Shown in pieces: positions 43,903 to 53,471 of a stretch of 64,000 nt of DNA (position 1 is its first letter; the number at the start of each line of letters is the position of its first letter). Made by a program: the position numbers and the translations under genes. Location of the stretch: the NCBI GenBank assembly GCA_020403265.1, contig JADBXZ010000008.1:62001-126000 (forward strand). The letters are read 5' to 3'. The notes below the pieces were generated by a model that saw only the letters and a list, made by a program, of their open reading frames with translations, did not search any database and was not told the DNA's origin. Source of the stretch: Bacteroidota bacterium. GTDB lineage: Bacteria > Bacteroidota > Bacteroidia > B-17B0 > Aurantibacillaceae.

Positions 43903-45111
43903 TCAAATATCTAGATTTTTTAAGCTGAACGAGTAGGTAGATTTTTCTCTTGTCATTTTACCATCCAATTGTGAGGTAAGTGTTTCGATTAAATCTATGC
44001 CAAAATTAAATTTAGTAGGGTCTGATTCCTTCCAGATTCCATTATCCGAGTATTTTAAAACGAAATCGGCTGATGAGGTATTAGTTAATTGAATGGTGAT
44101 TACGCCAATTTCCGAGTTTGTGAAAGCGTGTTTGTAAGAGTTAGATATTAATTCGTTTAAGATTAAACCCAATGGTACAATTGTTTTTAAACCAAAAGGC
44201 ATAATTGAAGTTTCAACCTTAACTTTAATTTCTTTGCTTACATTAATACTTTTGGAAATATTTTCAACCAAATCGTGAATGTAAGAATCAACATTTACAG
44301 AGGATAAATCACTTGTTTGGTATAGTTTTCGATGTATTAAAGCCATTGCCATAATCCGATCAATCGCTTCATCTAATTTTTCGGCCATTTCTGGTTTAAG
44401 GTCTTGTTTTTGTAATCGCAACAAACTTGTGATGATTTGTAAATTATTTTTGACGCGGTGATGTACCTCTTTAATTAGGAGCGTATTTTGTTCATTTTTT
44501 TCTTGAATCAATTCAGTTTGCTTTTCTTGATTTTGTAAGGCAAGCTTTAACTGATTATAAGTGTAGTCTTGAAAAACGATATACTGATAAGCCAAATAAC
44601 CCAAAATAAAAAGCGCAAAAGCAATTTCAAGTAATTCTCCAACCATTATTAAATTTGACCTAGGTTGAATGTTAATGATATGCGTGTTAAGTGTAAAAGA
44701 AAAGAAAAAAACAGTTAATGTAAAATTAATTCCAATAAAGAGTAAACCAATTCGTTTACCAATGCCTATAAATGCCAGAAAAATACATGCCACCATCCAT
44801 AAAAAATCTACATAGTGGGTCATGTTCATCGTCATATTCATCGCCACATGCGATAATATGGTTCCGGAAGAAGCATATAACCAAAACAAGGGTTTGAAGT
44901 TTTTGGTCAGATGTAAATAGACCAAGCTGCCACCGCCCACCAGAACCGGTATAAAGGAAAAGAAAGCAGCCATGGGACTACTTTGAAAATAGAAAACAGA
45001 AACCATCAGGAAAATCAATACAAAAACGATGGAAATTCTCCAAGCCAAAACAAACTTTCCTTTGTCAAAGTAATTTTGAAAAAAGGAGGTATCCGGCGTT
45101 AATAATTTCAT
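43903..45111 (-). CDS. Sensor histidine kinase (HisKA_2/HWE-like)
   Basis: 402 residues. Six membrane helices (about 20-185) without a recognised input domain, a short coiled coil, then EVHHRVKNNLQIITSLLRLQ, the HisKA_2 phosphoacceptor region, and an ATP-binding domain (GLILNELISNSYKHAF, then a short YSDNGIW G-box). No response regulator gene is adjacent, so it is an orphan in this window. The signal it senses cannot be inferred. Confidence 0.88.
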   Translation of the reverse strand: MKLLTPDTSFFQNYFDKGKFVLAWRISIVFVLIFLMVSVFYFQSSPMAAFFSFIPVLVGGGSLVYLHLTKNFKPLFWLYASSGTILSHVAMNMTMNMTHYVDFLWMVACIFLAFIGIGKRIGLLFIGINFTLTVFFFSFTLNTHIINIQPRSNLIMVGELLEIAFALFILGYLAYQYIVFQDYTYNQLKLALQNQEKQTELIQEKNEQNTLLIKEVHHRVKNNLQIITSLLRLQKQDLKPEMAEKLDEAIDRIMAMALIHRKLYQTSDLSSVNVDSYIHDLVENISKSINVSKEIKVKVETSIMPFGLKTIVPLGLILNELISNSYKHAFTNSEIGVITIQLTNTSSADFVLKYSDNGIWKESDPTKFNFGIDLIETLTSQLDGKMTREKSTYSFSLKNLDI

Positions 45112-45342
45112 GCCCTAAATGTAAATTAAATTTATCGTACTTAAATTCACTTAATCAAAAATTGAGTATAAGTCCCCAAAATTGCTCACTTGTCATGATT
45201 ACGTCACTTCAATCGTGTAAAAAAAGAGTATAACCTAGTTAGTCACTTAAAGATACCGGCTTTAATTCCTTTTAATCTTGGAATAAAGACACTTAAGTTG
45301 TTTAGCTCAATCTCGCATGATTAATTCAAGCGGTTTGTAATT

Positions 45343-45858
45343 TTAATGATGGTGATGACCACCCGGGCCATGAACATGACCATGATCAATTTCCTCTGCA
45401 CTGGCTTCACGAACATCTAACACTTCACCAATAAAGTGTAAGTCATATCCTGCTAAAGGATGATTAAAATCCATGTCAACATGGTTATCACTAACTTCTA
45501 ATACATGTCCTACTAATCGGTTCCCATCCTGATCGTTCATCTCAACATCCTCTCCAACTTTAATGCGCTCACTGTCAAACTTTCCATCCACCATAAAAAT
45601 GGATTTATCAAGTTTAGCTACATAATCTTGTTCATAGTTGCCATAGGCTTTTGCAGCACCTATTCTAAAATCAAATTTATCTCCTTTGGTTTTATCACTT
45701 AAGTGTGTTTCAAAATCAGGTAGCACGCCTCCATGCCCAACTAAAAAAACAAATGGGTTTTCGGCTGAGGTTTGTTCAATTAATTCTTCTGCAGATTGGC
45801 CTTTGCTGCCGGTTAGGTAGTAATTAACCGCAACAACTTTATTATGTGAAATTTTCAT
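45343..45858 (-). CDS. SlyD-like FKBP-type peptidyl-prolyl isomerase
   Basis: 171 residues. The FKBP half reads VVAVNYYLTG, FVFLVGHGGVLPDFE, and the inserted IF chaperone domain (about 70-130) DFRIGAAKAYGNYEQDYV. NHPLAGYDLHFIGEVLDVREAS completes the FKBP fold. The C-terminus is His-rich (HGHVHGPGGHHHH), the metal-binding tail typical of SlyD, which helps nickel delivery and protein folding in the cytosol. Confidence 0.9.
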   Translation of the reverse strand: MKISHNKVVAVNYYLTGSKGQSAEELIEQTSAENPFVFLVGHGGVLPDFETHLSDKTKGDKFDFRIGAAKAYGNYEQDYVAKLDKSIFMVDGKFDSERIKVGEDVEMNDQDGNRLVGHVLEVSDNHVDMDFNHPLAGYDLHFIGEVLDVREASAEEIDHGHVHGPGGHHHH

Positions 45859-45889
45859 GTGTGTATTTTTTTTAAAATTAAGATTTATT

Positions 45890-48400
45890 TTAGAAACTAA
45901 TTTGTAAACGTAAATTTATTTGTCGATTTGTCAAATAATTTGGAATGGCATAACGGTTGCCGGTCACATCGGTTACCCAAATGTAGGAAACCGTGTTTTG
46001 AATTTGCAATAGATTAAACACTTCTAAAAATACCCACATTTCCTTTAAGTTATTGAACGCGTTTTTGCGTTTAATTTCCCGGTTGCTTTTAAGAATATTG
46101 TATGCAAATCCCGCATCAACACGTCTATAAGGCGGCATGCGTTTAATTTGTTCCCAACGTTTATGTGTTGGCGGGCCAAAAGGTAACCCGCTTCCAAACT
46201 GTAAATTCAAATTAAATTTAAACTGCGGGCGCTTTGGCAAATAATCCTGAAAAAATAATCCGAAGGTTACTAATTGATCGGTAGGACGAGGAATAAAACC
46301 CGGATCAACTTTTACACTGTCAGTTTTAACCTGGTCAAAGGTGAATCCTTTTACAATTTCTTCACCGGCTTTATTGTAATATAAGTAATGAATATTGTCC
46401 GGACTTTTTTCATACGTTCTCAATAATCCTAATGTAGCCCAGCTTTCTACACCCGGCACAAATTCGCCGTTAATGCGCACATCACTACCTACAACATAAC
46501 CTTTCGCATTATTGTTGGCAAAGTATCTAATTCTCACATTATCTACTTCGTATGGAATTAATTGGTTGAGTTGTTTATAATAACCGGCCATAATTAACTT
46601 AAACGGTCGATTCCACATTTTAAAATTGTAATCACTGGTAAACACAAAATGAATACTTTGCTGTGCTTTTAGATTAGTAACTACTGTGCCATCAATATTC
46701 CGCAACTCACGATAAAATGGAGGTTGATAATAAATACCGCTACTAATTTTAAACAACCAGTCTCGCTTCCAATTAGGCCTTATAGCGAAGGTAACACGCG
46801 GTGATGCAACTAATTGATTATTCAGCGTCCAATAATTTGCTCTTGCACCTGCCGTTAAAACAATTTCAGAACTATCGCTTAAAAGTTTTTGAAGGTTGTA
46901 TTGTGCATACCCCTGAAAGCGCTGACTTTGAAGTGTTATTTTGGTTTTATAAACATCTTCTAAAGTAATAATATTAGGGCTGTAAGGTAAAATGTAACCA
47001 GCCGAATCAACTGTTTTCCATTCGCTTAAACGATCGTTAATGATTTCTTGTTGAGCTCGTGCACCCCATAAAAATTGGCTTTTATTGTTTATTTGGTGAG
47101 AACCTTTATGCTCAAAATTAGCAACTGTAGAACTCAAATAATTTCTGCCGTTATTAATAAATGTCCCTACGCCGCGGTTAAAGGCAACCTGACCAAACGT
47201 TGGTTTCCCAAAATCTGCTTCCAATTCATCAATGTAATATTGCCCTTGCACTGTAAACAATTCCTGCTCTCTGGCATGGTATGCCGATGTGATGAATTTT
47301 AATTGAGTTTTAGCTGTTGGTTTGTAAATGGCCGACACGCCTGTCATTCCTGTCAGGTAACTCATCAACTCTTGTCCGTCAAAATAAACTGTAAAGCGCA
47401 AGGCTTGTTTGGCGGTTCCAAAATTAGTTTGCCTGCTGGCCGGTATAACTAAATAACGGTTACTTGCTAAATTGGTTAACCACTCAACGCTAAATTTTGG
47501 ATTAACCTTAAATGTTACAAAACTTTGAATGTCGCCTGCGTTTGGCCTGTATTCACCTTTGGTGTCAAAAGTTTGCAAAATATATGACAGTGTGCGATAA
47601 CGAGCGCCAATGGTATAAGCCACTAATCTATTTTTACTGATACCTTCGAGTTGAATGTTCCCCCCTAAAAAACTGGCACTGGCTGAACCACCTGTTTTTA
47701 AGGGTCTTTTGTAGGTGATGTCTAAAACACTGCTTAATTTGTCGCCGTATTTTGCTTCAAAGCCACCGCTGCTGAAATTAATTTTTTGAACCATGGCCGG
47801 ATTGGCAAAACTTAAACCTTCTTGCTGACCGCTTCTGACTAAAAACGGCCGATACACTTCGATATCATTTACATAAATTAAGTTCTCGTCAAAGTTGCCA
47901 CCGCGCACCGAGTATCCGCTGCTTAGCTCGTTATTGGAACTTACACCAATTTGAGTTTTTATTAAATCTTCCACATTACCGGTTAAGGTTGGTAATTGAT
48001 TAAAATTCTTTGGTTCAAGGTAAGTACTGCTGCCGCCTCGGCTGCTGAGGTCTTGCACTTCTACTTCGGTGAGTTGATTTTTAAAATTTAATACCGGACT
48101 TAAGTAAATGGGTTTGGTTGACGTAACGAGTTGTTTACTGTATTTATCAAAATTAACGCTGTAAAATACCAAGGTAACGGTGTTGTTGGCAGGTATGGTT
48201 AAACGGTATTCGCCTGTGGTATCAGTTTCGAAACTATTTTTTTCATTACCTTGCTCATATACAATGATGTTAGGTAAAGGCTCGCCATCTAAGCCTTTTA
48301 CTAGACCATTAACAGAAGTTGTTTGAGCATTAAAAGCAATAGTCATAAACAAACAAATTCCTGCTAATAAAACACGGTGAATATGGAATGGTTGGTACAA
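45890..48400 (-). CDS. TonB-dependent outer-membrane receptor with N-terminal carboxypeptidase-like domain
   Basis: 836 residues. Signal peptide, a CarboxypepD_reg-like domain (about 27-110: VNGLVKGLDGEPLPNIIVYE), a plug domain (about 130-230: LPTLTGNVEDLIKTQIGVSS, YSVRGGNFDENLIYVNDIEVYRP) and a 22-strand barrel ending NLRLQISF. It has no SusD partner next to it, so it is not a SusCD pair. The transported substrate is unknown. Confidence 0.88.
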   Translation of the reverse strand: MYQPFHIHRVLLAGICLFMTIAFNAQTTSVNGLVKGLDGEPLPNIIVYEQGNEKNSFETDTTGEYRLTIPANNTVTLVFYSVNFDKYSKQLVTSTKPIYLSPVLNFKNQLTEVEVQDLSSRGGSSTYLEPKNFNQLPTLTGNVEDLIKTQIGVSSNNELSSGYSVRGGNFDENLIYVNDIEVYRPFLVRSGQQEGLSFANPAMVQKINFSSGGFEAKYGDKLSSVLDITYKRPLKTGGSASASFLGGNIQLEGISKNRLVAYTIGARYRTLSYILQTFDTKGEYRPNAGDIQSFVTFKVNPKFSVEWLTNLASNRYLVIPASRQTNFGTAKQALRFTVYFDGQELMSYLTGMTGVSAIYKPTAKTQLKFITSAYHAREQELFTVQGQYYIDELEADFGKPTFGQVAFNRGVGTFINNGRNYLSSTVANFEHKGSHQINNKSQFLWGARAQQEIINDRLSEWKTVDSAGYILPYSPNIITLEDVYKTKITLQSQRFQGYAQYNLQKLLSDSSEIVLTAGARANYWTLNNQLVASPRVTFAIRPNWKRDWLFKISSGIYYQPPFYRELRNIDGTVVTNLKAQQSIHFVFTSDYNFKMWNRPFKLIMAGYYKQLNQLIPYEVDNVRIRYFANNNAKGYVVGSDVRINGEFVPGVESWATLGLLRTYEKSPDNIHYLYYNKAGEEIVKGFTFDQVKTDSVKVDPGFIPRPTDQLVTFGLFFQDYLPKRPQFKFNLNLQFGSGLPFGPPTHKRWEQIKRMPPYRRVDAGFAYNILKSNREIKRKNAFNNLKEMWVFLEVFNLLQIQNTVSYIWVTDVTGNRYAIPNYLTNRQINLRLQISF

Positions 48401-48560
48401 AAGACAGTTTAAAAAAGAATTAACGAATATAAGCCAATAATATTTTGTTTGAATGCTAAAATGCTGTTTGAAACGAAAATAATTGCGTATAAATAGTTAA
48501 TAACATCCCCTCATAAACTTTTAAATAATAATAACTTTATGACCTTAAATTTTAAATTAA

Positions 48561-49829
48561 ATGAACAAAGCAGATGTACTATTAGGTTTACAATGGGGCG
48601 ATGAAGGAAAGGGCAAAATTGTAGACGTTCTAACGCCAAGTTACGATATAATAGCCAGATTTCAAGGCGGACCAAATGCCGGTCATACACTTGAGTTTAA
48701 TGGCATCAAACATGTGTTGCATACCATACCAAGCGGCATTTTTCACCCAACGGCTATTAATGTGGTTGGTAATGGCGTGGTTATTGACCCGGTTATTTTT
48801 AAAAAGGAGATTGATGCCCTCAAGGCATTGGGCGTAGATGTAACAACCAAATTGGTTATCAGCAAACGTGCCCATTTGATCTTGCCTACACATCGTTTAA
48901 TAGATGCAGCAAGCGAGGCAGCTAAAGGAAAAAATAAAATCGGTTCAACCTTAAAAGGAATTGGCCCAACTTATATGGATAAGACCGGTCGCAACGGCTT
49001 ACGTGTAGGAGATATTGAAACCAATGAATTCAGGGAGAAATATAATACCTTAGTAGATAAACATAAGCAGTTATTATCCTTTTATAATTACGATTATAAT
49101 TTAGCTGAATTAGAACCAGCCTGGTTTGCGGCAATTGAGAGTTTAAAAGAATTACAATTTATTGATACTGAACATTACATCAATAATGCCGTGATGAGTG
49201 GTAAACGCGTGTTGGCCGAGGGCGCACAAGGGAGTTTGTTGGATGTGGATTTTGGATCGTATCCTTTTGTAACCAGCAGTAACACTATTTGTGCCGGGGC
49301 ATGTAATGGTTTAGGTATTGCGCCTAACCGAATTGGGAATGTGATTGGAATTTTTAAAGCGTATTGTACACGTGTTGGTAGCGGACCATTTCCAACTGAA
49401 TTAGATAATGAAGTGGGTGAAAAAATCAGACAAATTGGACGTGAGTTTGGCAGTACCACCGGTCGTTCTCGCAGAACGGGATGGCTGGATATCCCGGCAC
49501 TTAAATACGCAATCATGATTAATGGTGTAACTGAATTAATGATGATGAAAGCAGATGTGTTGAGTGATTTTGAAAACATTGAAATTTGTACACATTATAA
49601 TTATAATGGACAAGTGATTGATTATTTGCCATATAATATCGATCCTCAATATTTAAAACCTATTACTACAACGGTAAAGGGTTGGCATTGCGATTTAACC
49701 AAAATTAATCACAAAGATCAATTACCGGCTGAGTTACGAGACTATGTAACCTTTATTGAGAAAGCAACTTCTACGCCAATCACCATCGTTTCTGTTGGTC
49801 CGGATAGAAGCCAGACGATTAAAATGTAA
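48561..49829 (+). CDS. purA: Adenylosuccinate synthase
   Basis: 422 residues. GLQWGDEGKGKIVD (P-loop with the catalytic Asp), FQGGPNAGHT, IGPTYMDKTGRNGLRVGD, AEGAQGSLLDVDFG, TRVGSGPFPTEL and GSTTGRSRRTGWLD are all in place. It condenses IMP with aspartate using GTP in AMP synthesis. Complete and of usual length. trpS follows after 4 bp. Confidence 0.97.
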   Translation: MNKADVLLGLQWGDEGKGKIVDVLTPSYDIIARFQGGPNAGHTLEFNGIKHVLHTIPSGIFHPTAINVVGNGVVIDPVIFKKEIDALKALGVDVTTKLVISKRAHLILPTHRLIDAASEAAKGKNKIGSTLKGIGPTYMDKTGRNGLRVGDIETNEFREKYNTLVDKHKQLLSFYNYDYNLAELEPAWFAAIESLKELQFIDTEHYINNAVMSGKRVLAEGAQGSLLDVDFGSYPFVTSSNTICAGACNGLGIAPNRIGNVIGIFKAYCTRVGSGPFPTELDNEVGEKIRQIGREFGSTTGRSRRTGWLDIPALKYAIMINGVTELMMMKADVLSDFENIEICTHYNYNGQVIDYLPYNIDPQYLKPITTTVKGWHCDLTKINHKDQLPAELRDYVTFIEKATSTPITIVSVGPDRSQTIKM

Positions 49830-49833
49830 AAAC

Positions 49834-50808
49834 ATGAAGCGGATTTTAACCGGCATACAAAGTACCAATGTACCGCATTTAGGCAATTTGCTTGGCGCTA
49901 TTGTGCCTGCAATCGAACAAAGTAAGCAACCCAATGTAGAAAGCTTATTATTTATTGCCGATTTACACAGTTTAACCTCTGTAAAAGATGCACAACAGAT
50001 AAAAGAAAGTACAAAAGCAGTTGCTGCAACCTGGTTGGCATTTGGTTTGGATGTAAACAAAACGATATTTTACCGACAAAGTCGTGTACCGCAAGTTACA
50101 GAATTAACCTGGTACTTAAACTGTTACACGCCATTCCCTATGTTAGCAAATGCACATTCGTTCAAAGATAAAAGCGATCGTTTAAGTGATGTTAATGCAG
50201 GTTTATTTACTTATCCTGTATTAATGGCAGCGGATATTTTATTGTACGATGCGGATGTGGTGCCAGTTGGAAAAGATCAATTGCAACATTTGGAAATGAC
50301 TGCGGATATTGCAAAATCATTTAATTACAGGGCAGGGCAGGAGGTTTTTGTAATACCTCAAGCCAGCATTGATGAGGAAGTGAAGCTAATTCCCGGTACG
50401 GACGGTGAAAAAATGAGCAAGTCCCGAAACAACTTCATTAATTTATTTTTACCCGAAAAGGAATTAAAAAAAGTAATTGGGAGTATTGTTACTGATAGCA
50501 CGCCTTTAGAAGCCCCAAAAAATCCGGATACCTGTAATGCATTTGCTATATACAAAGTAATTGCGGGCAAATCTCAAACAGAAGAAATGCGTCAGAATTA
50601 TCTAAAGGGCGGTTACGGATACGGTCACGCTAAAAATGCCATTTTCGAATTAATTTTAGATAAATATAAAGCAGAGCGAGCTGAATACGCCAGATTAATA
50701 GCCAACGAGCAGGAATTGGAAAATGCATTACGAATTGGAGAGGCGAAGGCCGCAGAACGCGCTAATGCCAAGCTGGCTCAGGTTCGTGCGGTTGTTGGTT
50801 TTTCTTAA
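49834..50808 (+). CDS. trpS: Tryptophanyl-tRNA synthetase
   Basis: 324 residues, a class I synthetase. The PHLGNL version of the HIGH motif is near residue 14. KMSKS reads GEKMSKSR near 192-199. LFIADLHSLTS, YLNCYTPFPMLANAHSFKDK and AADILLYDADVVPVGKDQLQH are family segments. It charges tRNA-Trp. I begin at ATG 49834, because an extended frame from 49756 lies inside purA and adds residues the family does not have. Confidence 0.96.
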   Translation: MKRILTGIQSTNVPHLGNLLGAIVPAIEQSKQPNVESLLFIADLHSLTSVKDAQQIKESTKAVAATWLAFGLDVNKTIFYRQSRVPQVTELTWYLNCYTPFPMLANAHSFKDKSDRLSDVNAGLFTYPVLMAADILLYDADVVPVGKDQLQHLEMTADIAKSFNYRAGQEVFVIPQASIDEEVKLIPGTDGEKMSKSRNNFINLFLPEKELKKVIGSIVTDSTPLEAPKNPDTCNAFAIYKVIAGKSQTEEMRQNYLKGGYGYGHAKNAIFELILDKYKAERAEYARLIANEQELENALRIGEAKAAERANAKLAQVRAVVGFS

Positions 50809-50890
50809 ATAATACTGCTCAACATTCCTCCGGAATTGCTAAACAAAAAGGCATATTTCATGTATTTTCTTCCACTTTAATTTAAAAAAA

Positions 50891-50921
50891 TTTGCTGGTA
50901 AATAAAAAAAGCTTACATTTG
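50891..50921 (+). promoter_or_regulatory. tRNA-Glu promoter
   Basis: TTTG at 50891-50894, exactly 19 bp spacer, TACATTTG at 50914-50921. This is a full match to the Bacteroidota consensus, about 46 bp before the tRNA. Confidence 0.8.
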
Positions 50922-50966
50922 CAATCCCAAATCAAAATTGGGCTTCTACCATAGAAGTAAAATTAT

Positions 50967-51041
50967 GGCCCGTTCGTCTAGGGGTCAGGACACGTCCCTT
51001 TCACGGATGAAACACGGGTTCGATTCCCGTACGGGCTACCA
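50967..51041 (+). tRNA. tRNA-Glu (anticodon TTC)
   Basis: Acceptor GGCCCGT pairs with ACGGGCT, D-arm GTCTAGGGGTCAGGAC, anticodon stem CGTCC/GGATG region with loop CTTTCAC and TTC anticodon, T-arm GGGTTCGATTCCC. CCA follows the discriminator A at 51039-51041. Its 3' end is the insertion target of the island to the right. Confidence 0.95.
51027..51039. repeat. tRNA-side attachment core (attL)
   Basis: CCGTACGGGCTAC, identical to 55962-55974. It forms the T-arm/acceptor end of tRNA-Glu, so the insertion leaves the tRNA complete. Confidence 0.8.
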
Positions 51042-51063
51042 AACCCAATTGGGTTTAACGCTA

Positions 51064-51090
51064 AACCCCCAGTAAAATGGGGGTTTTTTG
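51064..51090 (+). terminator. Terminator beside tRNA-Glu (island side)
   Basis: AACCCCC / GGGGGTT stem with an 8-nt AT-rich loop and six T. It now ends tRNA-Glu transcription in place of the displaced terminator at 55975-56008. Confidence 0.8.
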
Positions 51091-51111
51091 TTTTTAGGAC
51101 TATCCTTTTTT

Positions 51112-51159
51112 GTTGTTACTTTCTGTTACTTTACAACTTTTTGTTACCTAATTGTTACT
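51112..51159. repeat. Left cluster of GTTACT repeats (candidate integrase arm sites)
   Basis: GTTACT or GTTACC occurs four times in 48 bp: near 51115, 51125, 51143 and 51154. The last two form TGTTACCTAATTGTTACT at 51142-51159, which matches 55871-55888 at the other end except for one base. The direct repetition and placement near both att cores fit arm-type binding sites of a tyrosine integrase. Confidence 0.55.
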
Positions 51160-51228
51160 TTAAAATAGTCGTTTTTGATTGTAATTATTAATGAGATTTT
51201 AATTCATCAAATTTTTAGTAGTTTTGAA

Positions 51229-51236
51229 CTAAATTA
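51229..51236 (+). promoter_or_regulatory. -7 box of island lipoprotein gene
   Basis: TAGTTTTG matches TAnnTTTG, 10 bp before ATG 51247. No clear -33 TTTG is seen at 19-21 bp. Confidence 0.4.
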
Positions 51237-51246
51237 GTTAAAAGCG

Positions 51247-51468
51247 ATGAAAAAAATTATTTATTTAGTTCCATTAGCATTATTAAGCTGTGGGCAATCA
51301 CAGGAAGAAATTAATCAAAAAAGGATTGCAGATAGCACAGCCCGTGCCATTGTTATTAGTGATAGTATAAAAAAAGTAAATGATAGTATTTTAAAAGCTG
51401 ATGCAAATAGATTAGCTGATAGTATAGCTAATGTATTAAAGGAATCCTTAAATGAGGCTAAAAAGTAA
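51247..51468 (+). CDS. Small island lipoprotein, paralogue of 12801-13001
   Basis: 73 residues. Lipobox ALLSC, then CGQSQEEINQKRIADS, a charged helical middle with repeated SDSIKK/NDSILK, and LADSIANVLK near the end. It shares CGQSQEE, KRIADS and ADSIA with the lipoprotein of the tRNA-Arg island. It is the only plus-strand gene in the element and sits nearest the tRNA, so it may be cargo with its own promoter. The function is unknown. Confidence 0.7.
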   Translation: MKKIIYLVPLALLSCGQSQEEINQKRIADSTARAIVISDSIKKVNDSILKADANRLADSIANVLKESLNEAKK

Positions 51469-51513
51469 ACTTATTTGATTGTTTAATTAATAATATACGA
51501 TTGTATTTTAGAT

Positions 51514-51948
51514 TTATCTATTCCCTATATCCGGTAAGGGAATATTAGGGAATAAAGGCACTTCCCTATTAATTAAATCGGTTTGATGTTTATCAGTCCA
51601 TCCAAGTTTATTTTTTGCATAGAATATCCCTTTCTGTTCGTTGGCTACTATATCCGCCGCTAATGCTTTAAATAAGCCCTCTATTGTTTTTATAGTGTCA
51701 CACTTATTGAGGTTATTTTCATCATTCAGCCACCTGTAATAAGTCGCCCTGCTTATTGTGGGCTTACCTTGTAATGGTATCCATATTCTTAAAAAATAAT
51801 CAATTGTTGGTATTTTACGGTCATTAATCAAAACTACCTTACCGCTTGCTGTGGGGTGTTCCTTTTTATTATTGATACATTCATTAACATATTGGTTTGC
51901 TAAATTTTCTAATTCATTAAATGTAATAAGTGTTTTAGGTGTTGCCAT
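51514..51948 (-). CDS. HTH protein resembling a phage terminase small subunit
   Basis: 144 residues. A helical N-terminus, then the segment TISRATYYRWLNDENN that looks like a helix-turn-helix, and a second half with IEGLFKALAADIVANEQKGIFYAKNKLGWTDKHQTDL. The last part recalls terminase small subunits of Bacteroidota phages, where a KN-x-x-GW-x-DKHQ/E-like motif precedes a short variable tail. In satellites such a protein redirects packaging. Alternatively it is a plain DNA-binding regulator. It lies 23 bp after the replication gene and ends the minus-strand operon. Confidence 0.45.
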   Translation of the reverse strand: MATPKTLITFNELENLANQYVNECINNKKEHPTASGKVVLINDRKIPTIDYFLRIWIPLQGKPTISRATYYRWLNDENNLNKCDTIKTIEGLFKALAADIVANEQKGIFYAKNKLGWTDKHQTDLINREVPLFPNIPLPDIGNR

Positions 51949-51971
51949 TTTTTCAAAATTGAATATTAGTA

Positions 51972-52901
51972 TTATCTATAATGCTGAGTTGCTTGCTGTA
52001 TTTTTTTGGTTAGTTCGGTTATAAGTTCATTGTTTTTGCTTTGTTCATCAATTTTACTTAGTTTTTTTATATCTCTTTTTAGTCTGCTATAATACTCTTT
52101 ATGTTCAAAACAATTATTTGCTTTCATTTGCTCCACTAGCTTTAAAGCTTCATTTTGACCAATTGATTTAATGTACATTGCAGCCATTTGATTCATAAAG
52201 TCTTTAGGTTTTTTCATCTTATTATAATTAATGTTTGAATGGTTTAATTTATCTATAGCATCATACTCTTCTTTCCATCGCTCAATTAGATTAATGTAAA
52301 ACCTCTCTTCAAAAAGGGTCTTAGCTTTTACTTGGTTTATGTTAAATTGCTGAGGTAACCTACTTACATACCTTAATTCATACCTCAAAACGTTTTTATC
52401 CTGCCAAATCTCAGGCAATAGAACTCTTCTTTTTTTTGCTTCAGCAACTTTGTTGTAAAATAGTTTGACCCTTAAACCATTATTATAATAAAGGCTTGAA
52501 GGTTGCACTAATCTTTTAAAGTAATTGCTCTCACCTAAATATGGGTAATACAATTCAGCCGGGTAATTAACTAAAAAACTTTGTGCTAAATCAATTCTAC
52601 TTATTACAGCTTCACTCATTGGCAGGTGCAAAGTATCTGCTAATTTCTCAAAGGCTCTTTGTGTATCCTGCCTAGTTAGTGTTTTGATGTTATCATTAAG
52701 GTAATACTTGCAAAGGCTACCTTTTAAACTTAGCCCACTATTTGAAACACTAGCTTTAAGCCCCTCAAAATGCCCTGAAAAGAAAGTACTATCTGCTTTA
52801 GAATGCTGGGTAAGATTAGTAAACAAATTAGGGATATTGTTTAACATACCTACCTCAGCAATACTTTGAGCAGGTAGCCATATATTTAATGTATCATACA
52901 T
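51972..52901 (-). CDS. Phage/plasmid replication initiation protein (gene II/X-like)
   Basis: 309 residues. LKGSLCKYYLNDN, then SRIDLAQSFLVNYP (101-114), the short basic strand VKLFYNKVAEAKKR and VLRYELRYVSRLP match the pattern of rolling-circle initiators related to filamentous phage gene II/X proteins. Catalytic residues cannot be assigned confidently by eye. The C-terminal third is helical and charged. It probably replicates the excised element as a circle. It lies between two small genes of the same operon. Confidence 0.55.
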   Translation of the reverse strand: MYDTLNIWLPAQSIAEVGMLNNIPNLFTNLTQHSKADSTFFSGHFEGLKASVSNSGLSLKGSLCKYYLNDNIKTLTRQDTQRAFEKLADTLHLPMSEAVISRIDLAQSFLVNYPAELYYPYLGESNYFKRLVQPSSLYYNNGLRVKLFYNKVAEAKKRRVLLPEIWQDKNVLRYELRYVSRLPQQFNINQVKAKTLFEERFYINLIERWKEEYDAIDKLNHSNINYNKMKKPKDFMNQMAAMYIKSIGQNEALKLVEQMKANNCFEHKEYYSRLKRDIKKLSKIDEQSKNNELITELTKKIQQATQHYR

Positions 52902-52925
52902 GGTGTTGATGTTTTTTGTATCTAA

Positions 52926-53471
52926 TTACAGCTTACTATTAGTGTTTAATCCTAAATAATTAAAAAATGGTTTTGCTTGTTTTCTTAATTCAATTAGTTC
53001 ACTATCAAAATTACCATCAATTAAATTTTGATAATAGTAGCTAATTAAGTTCCTGCCATCCACAATTATTAAAACCTCTATTTCTGTATAGTCCTTGTTT
53101 ATAATAAACAAATAACCATCATTAGCATACTTAAAAAGTGGGTTTGGTTTTTTGTCTTTACCAATGAACGGTTTTTTATTTGGGCAGCCATAACCTAATT
53201 CAGGGCATTCAAAATCTTCAATATAAATACTACTAAAGTTTAAATTATTGTTGGTTAACGTCCACTCAGCAATTCTTTTACTATTGGCATTTACTATTTC
53301 TTTTGCAGGCACTTTATAAAGTGCTAAATGGTTTTGTTTGTTGACAAAAAACGTCAACCCATCATATGCACCTGAATAGCTTATACAATCTAACCGGGCT
53401 TTACTTCTTATTTTATTCTGTTCCCTTATTATTTCAGGCAATACAACAAATTTATATAACGCTGTTATCAT
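52926..53471 (-). CDS. Conserved island protein of unknown function
   Basis: 181 residues, mixed alpha/beta. The N-terminus ITALYKFVVLPEIIREQNKIRSKARLDCISYSG is the best conserved-looking part. Two Cys pairs (ECPELGYGCPNK) could bind a metal. No known motif is recognised. It overlaps the HTH gene upstream by 4 bp (ATGA), so the two are coupled, and precedes the replication gene by 25 bp, suggesting a role in replication or its control. Confidence 0.55.
   Translation of the reverse strand: MITALYKFVVLPEIIREQNKIRSKARLDCISYSGAYDGLTFFVNKQNHLALYKVPAKEIVNANSKRIAEWTLTNNNLNFSSIYIEDFECPELGYGCPNKKPFIGKDKKPNPLFKYANDGYLFIINKDYTEIEVLIIVDGRNLISYYYQNLIDGNFDSELIELRKQAKPFFNYLGLNTNSKL

Noticed and set aside
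49756-49833. Longer N-terminus of trpS
   Set aside because: It lies inside purA in another frame and lacks similarity to the synthetase family.
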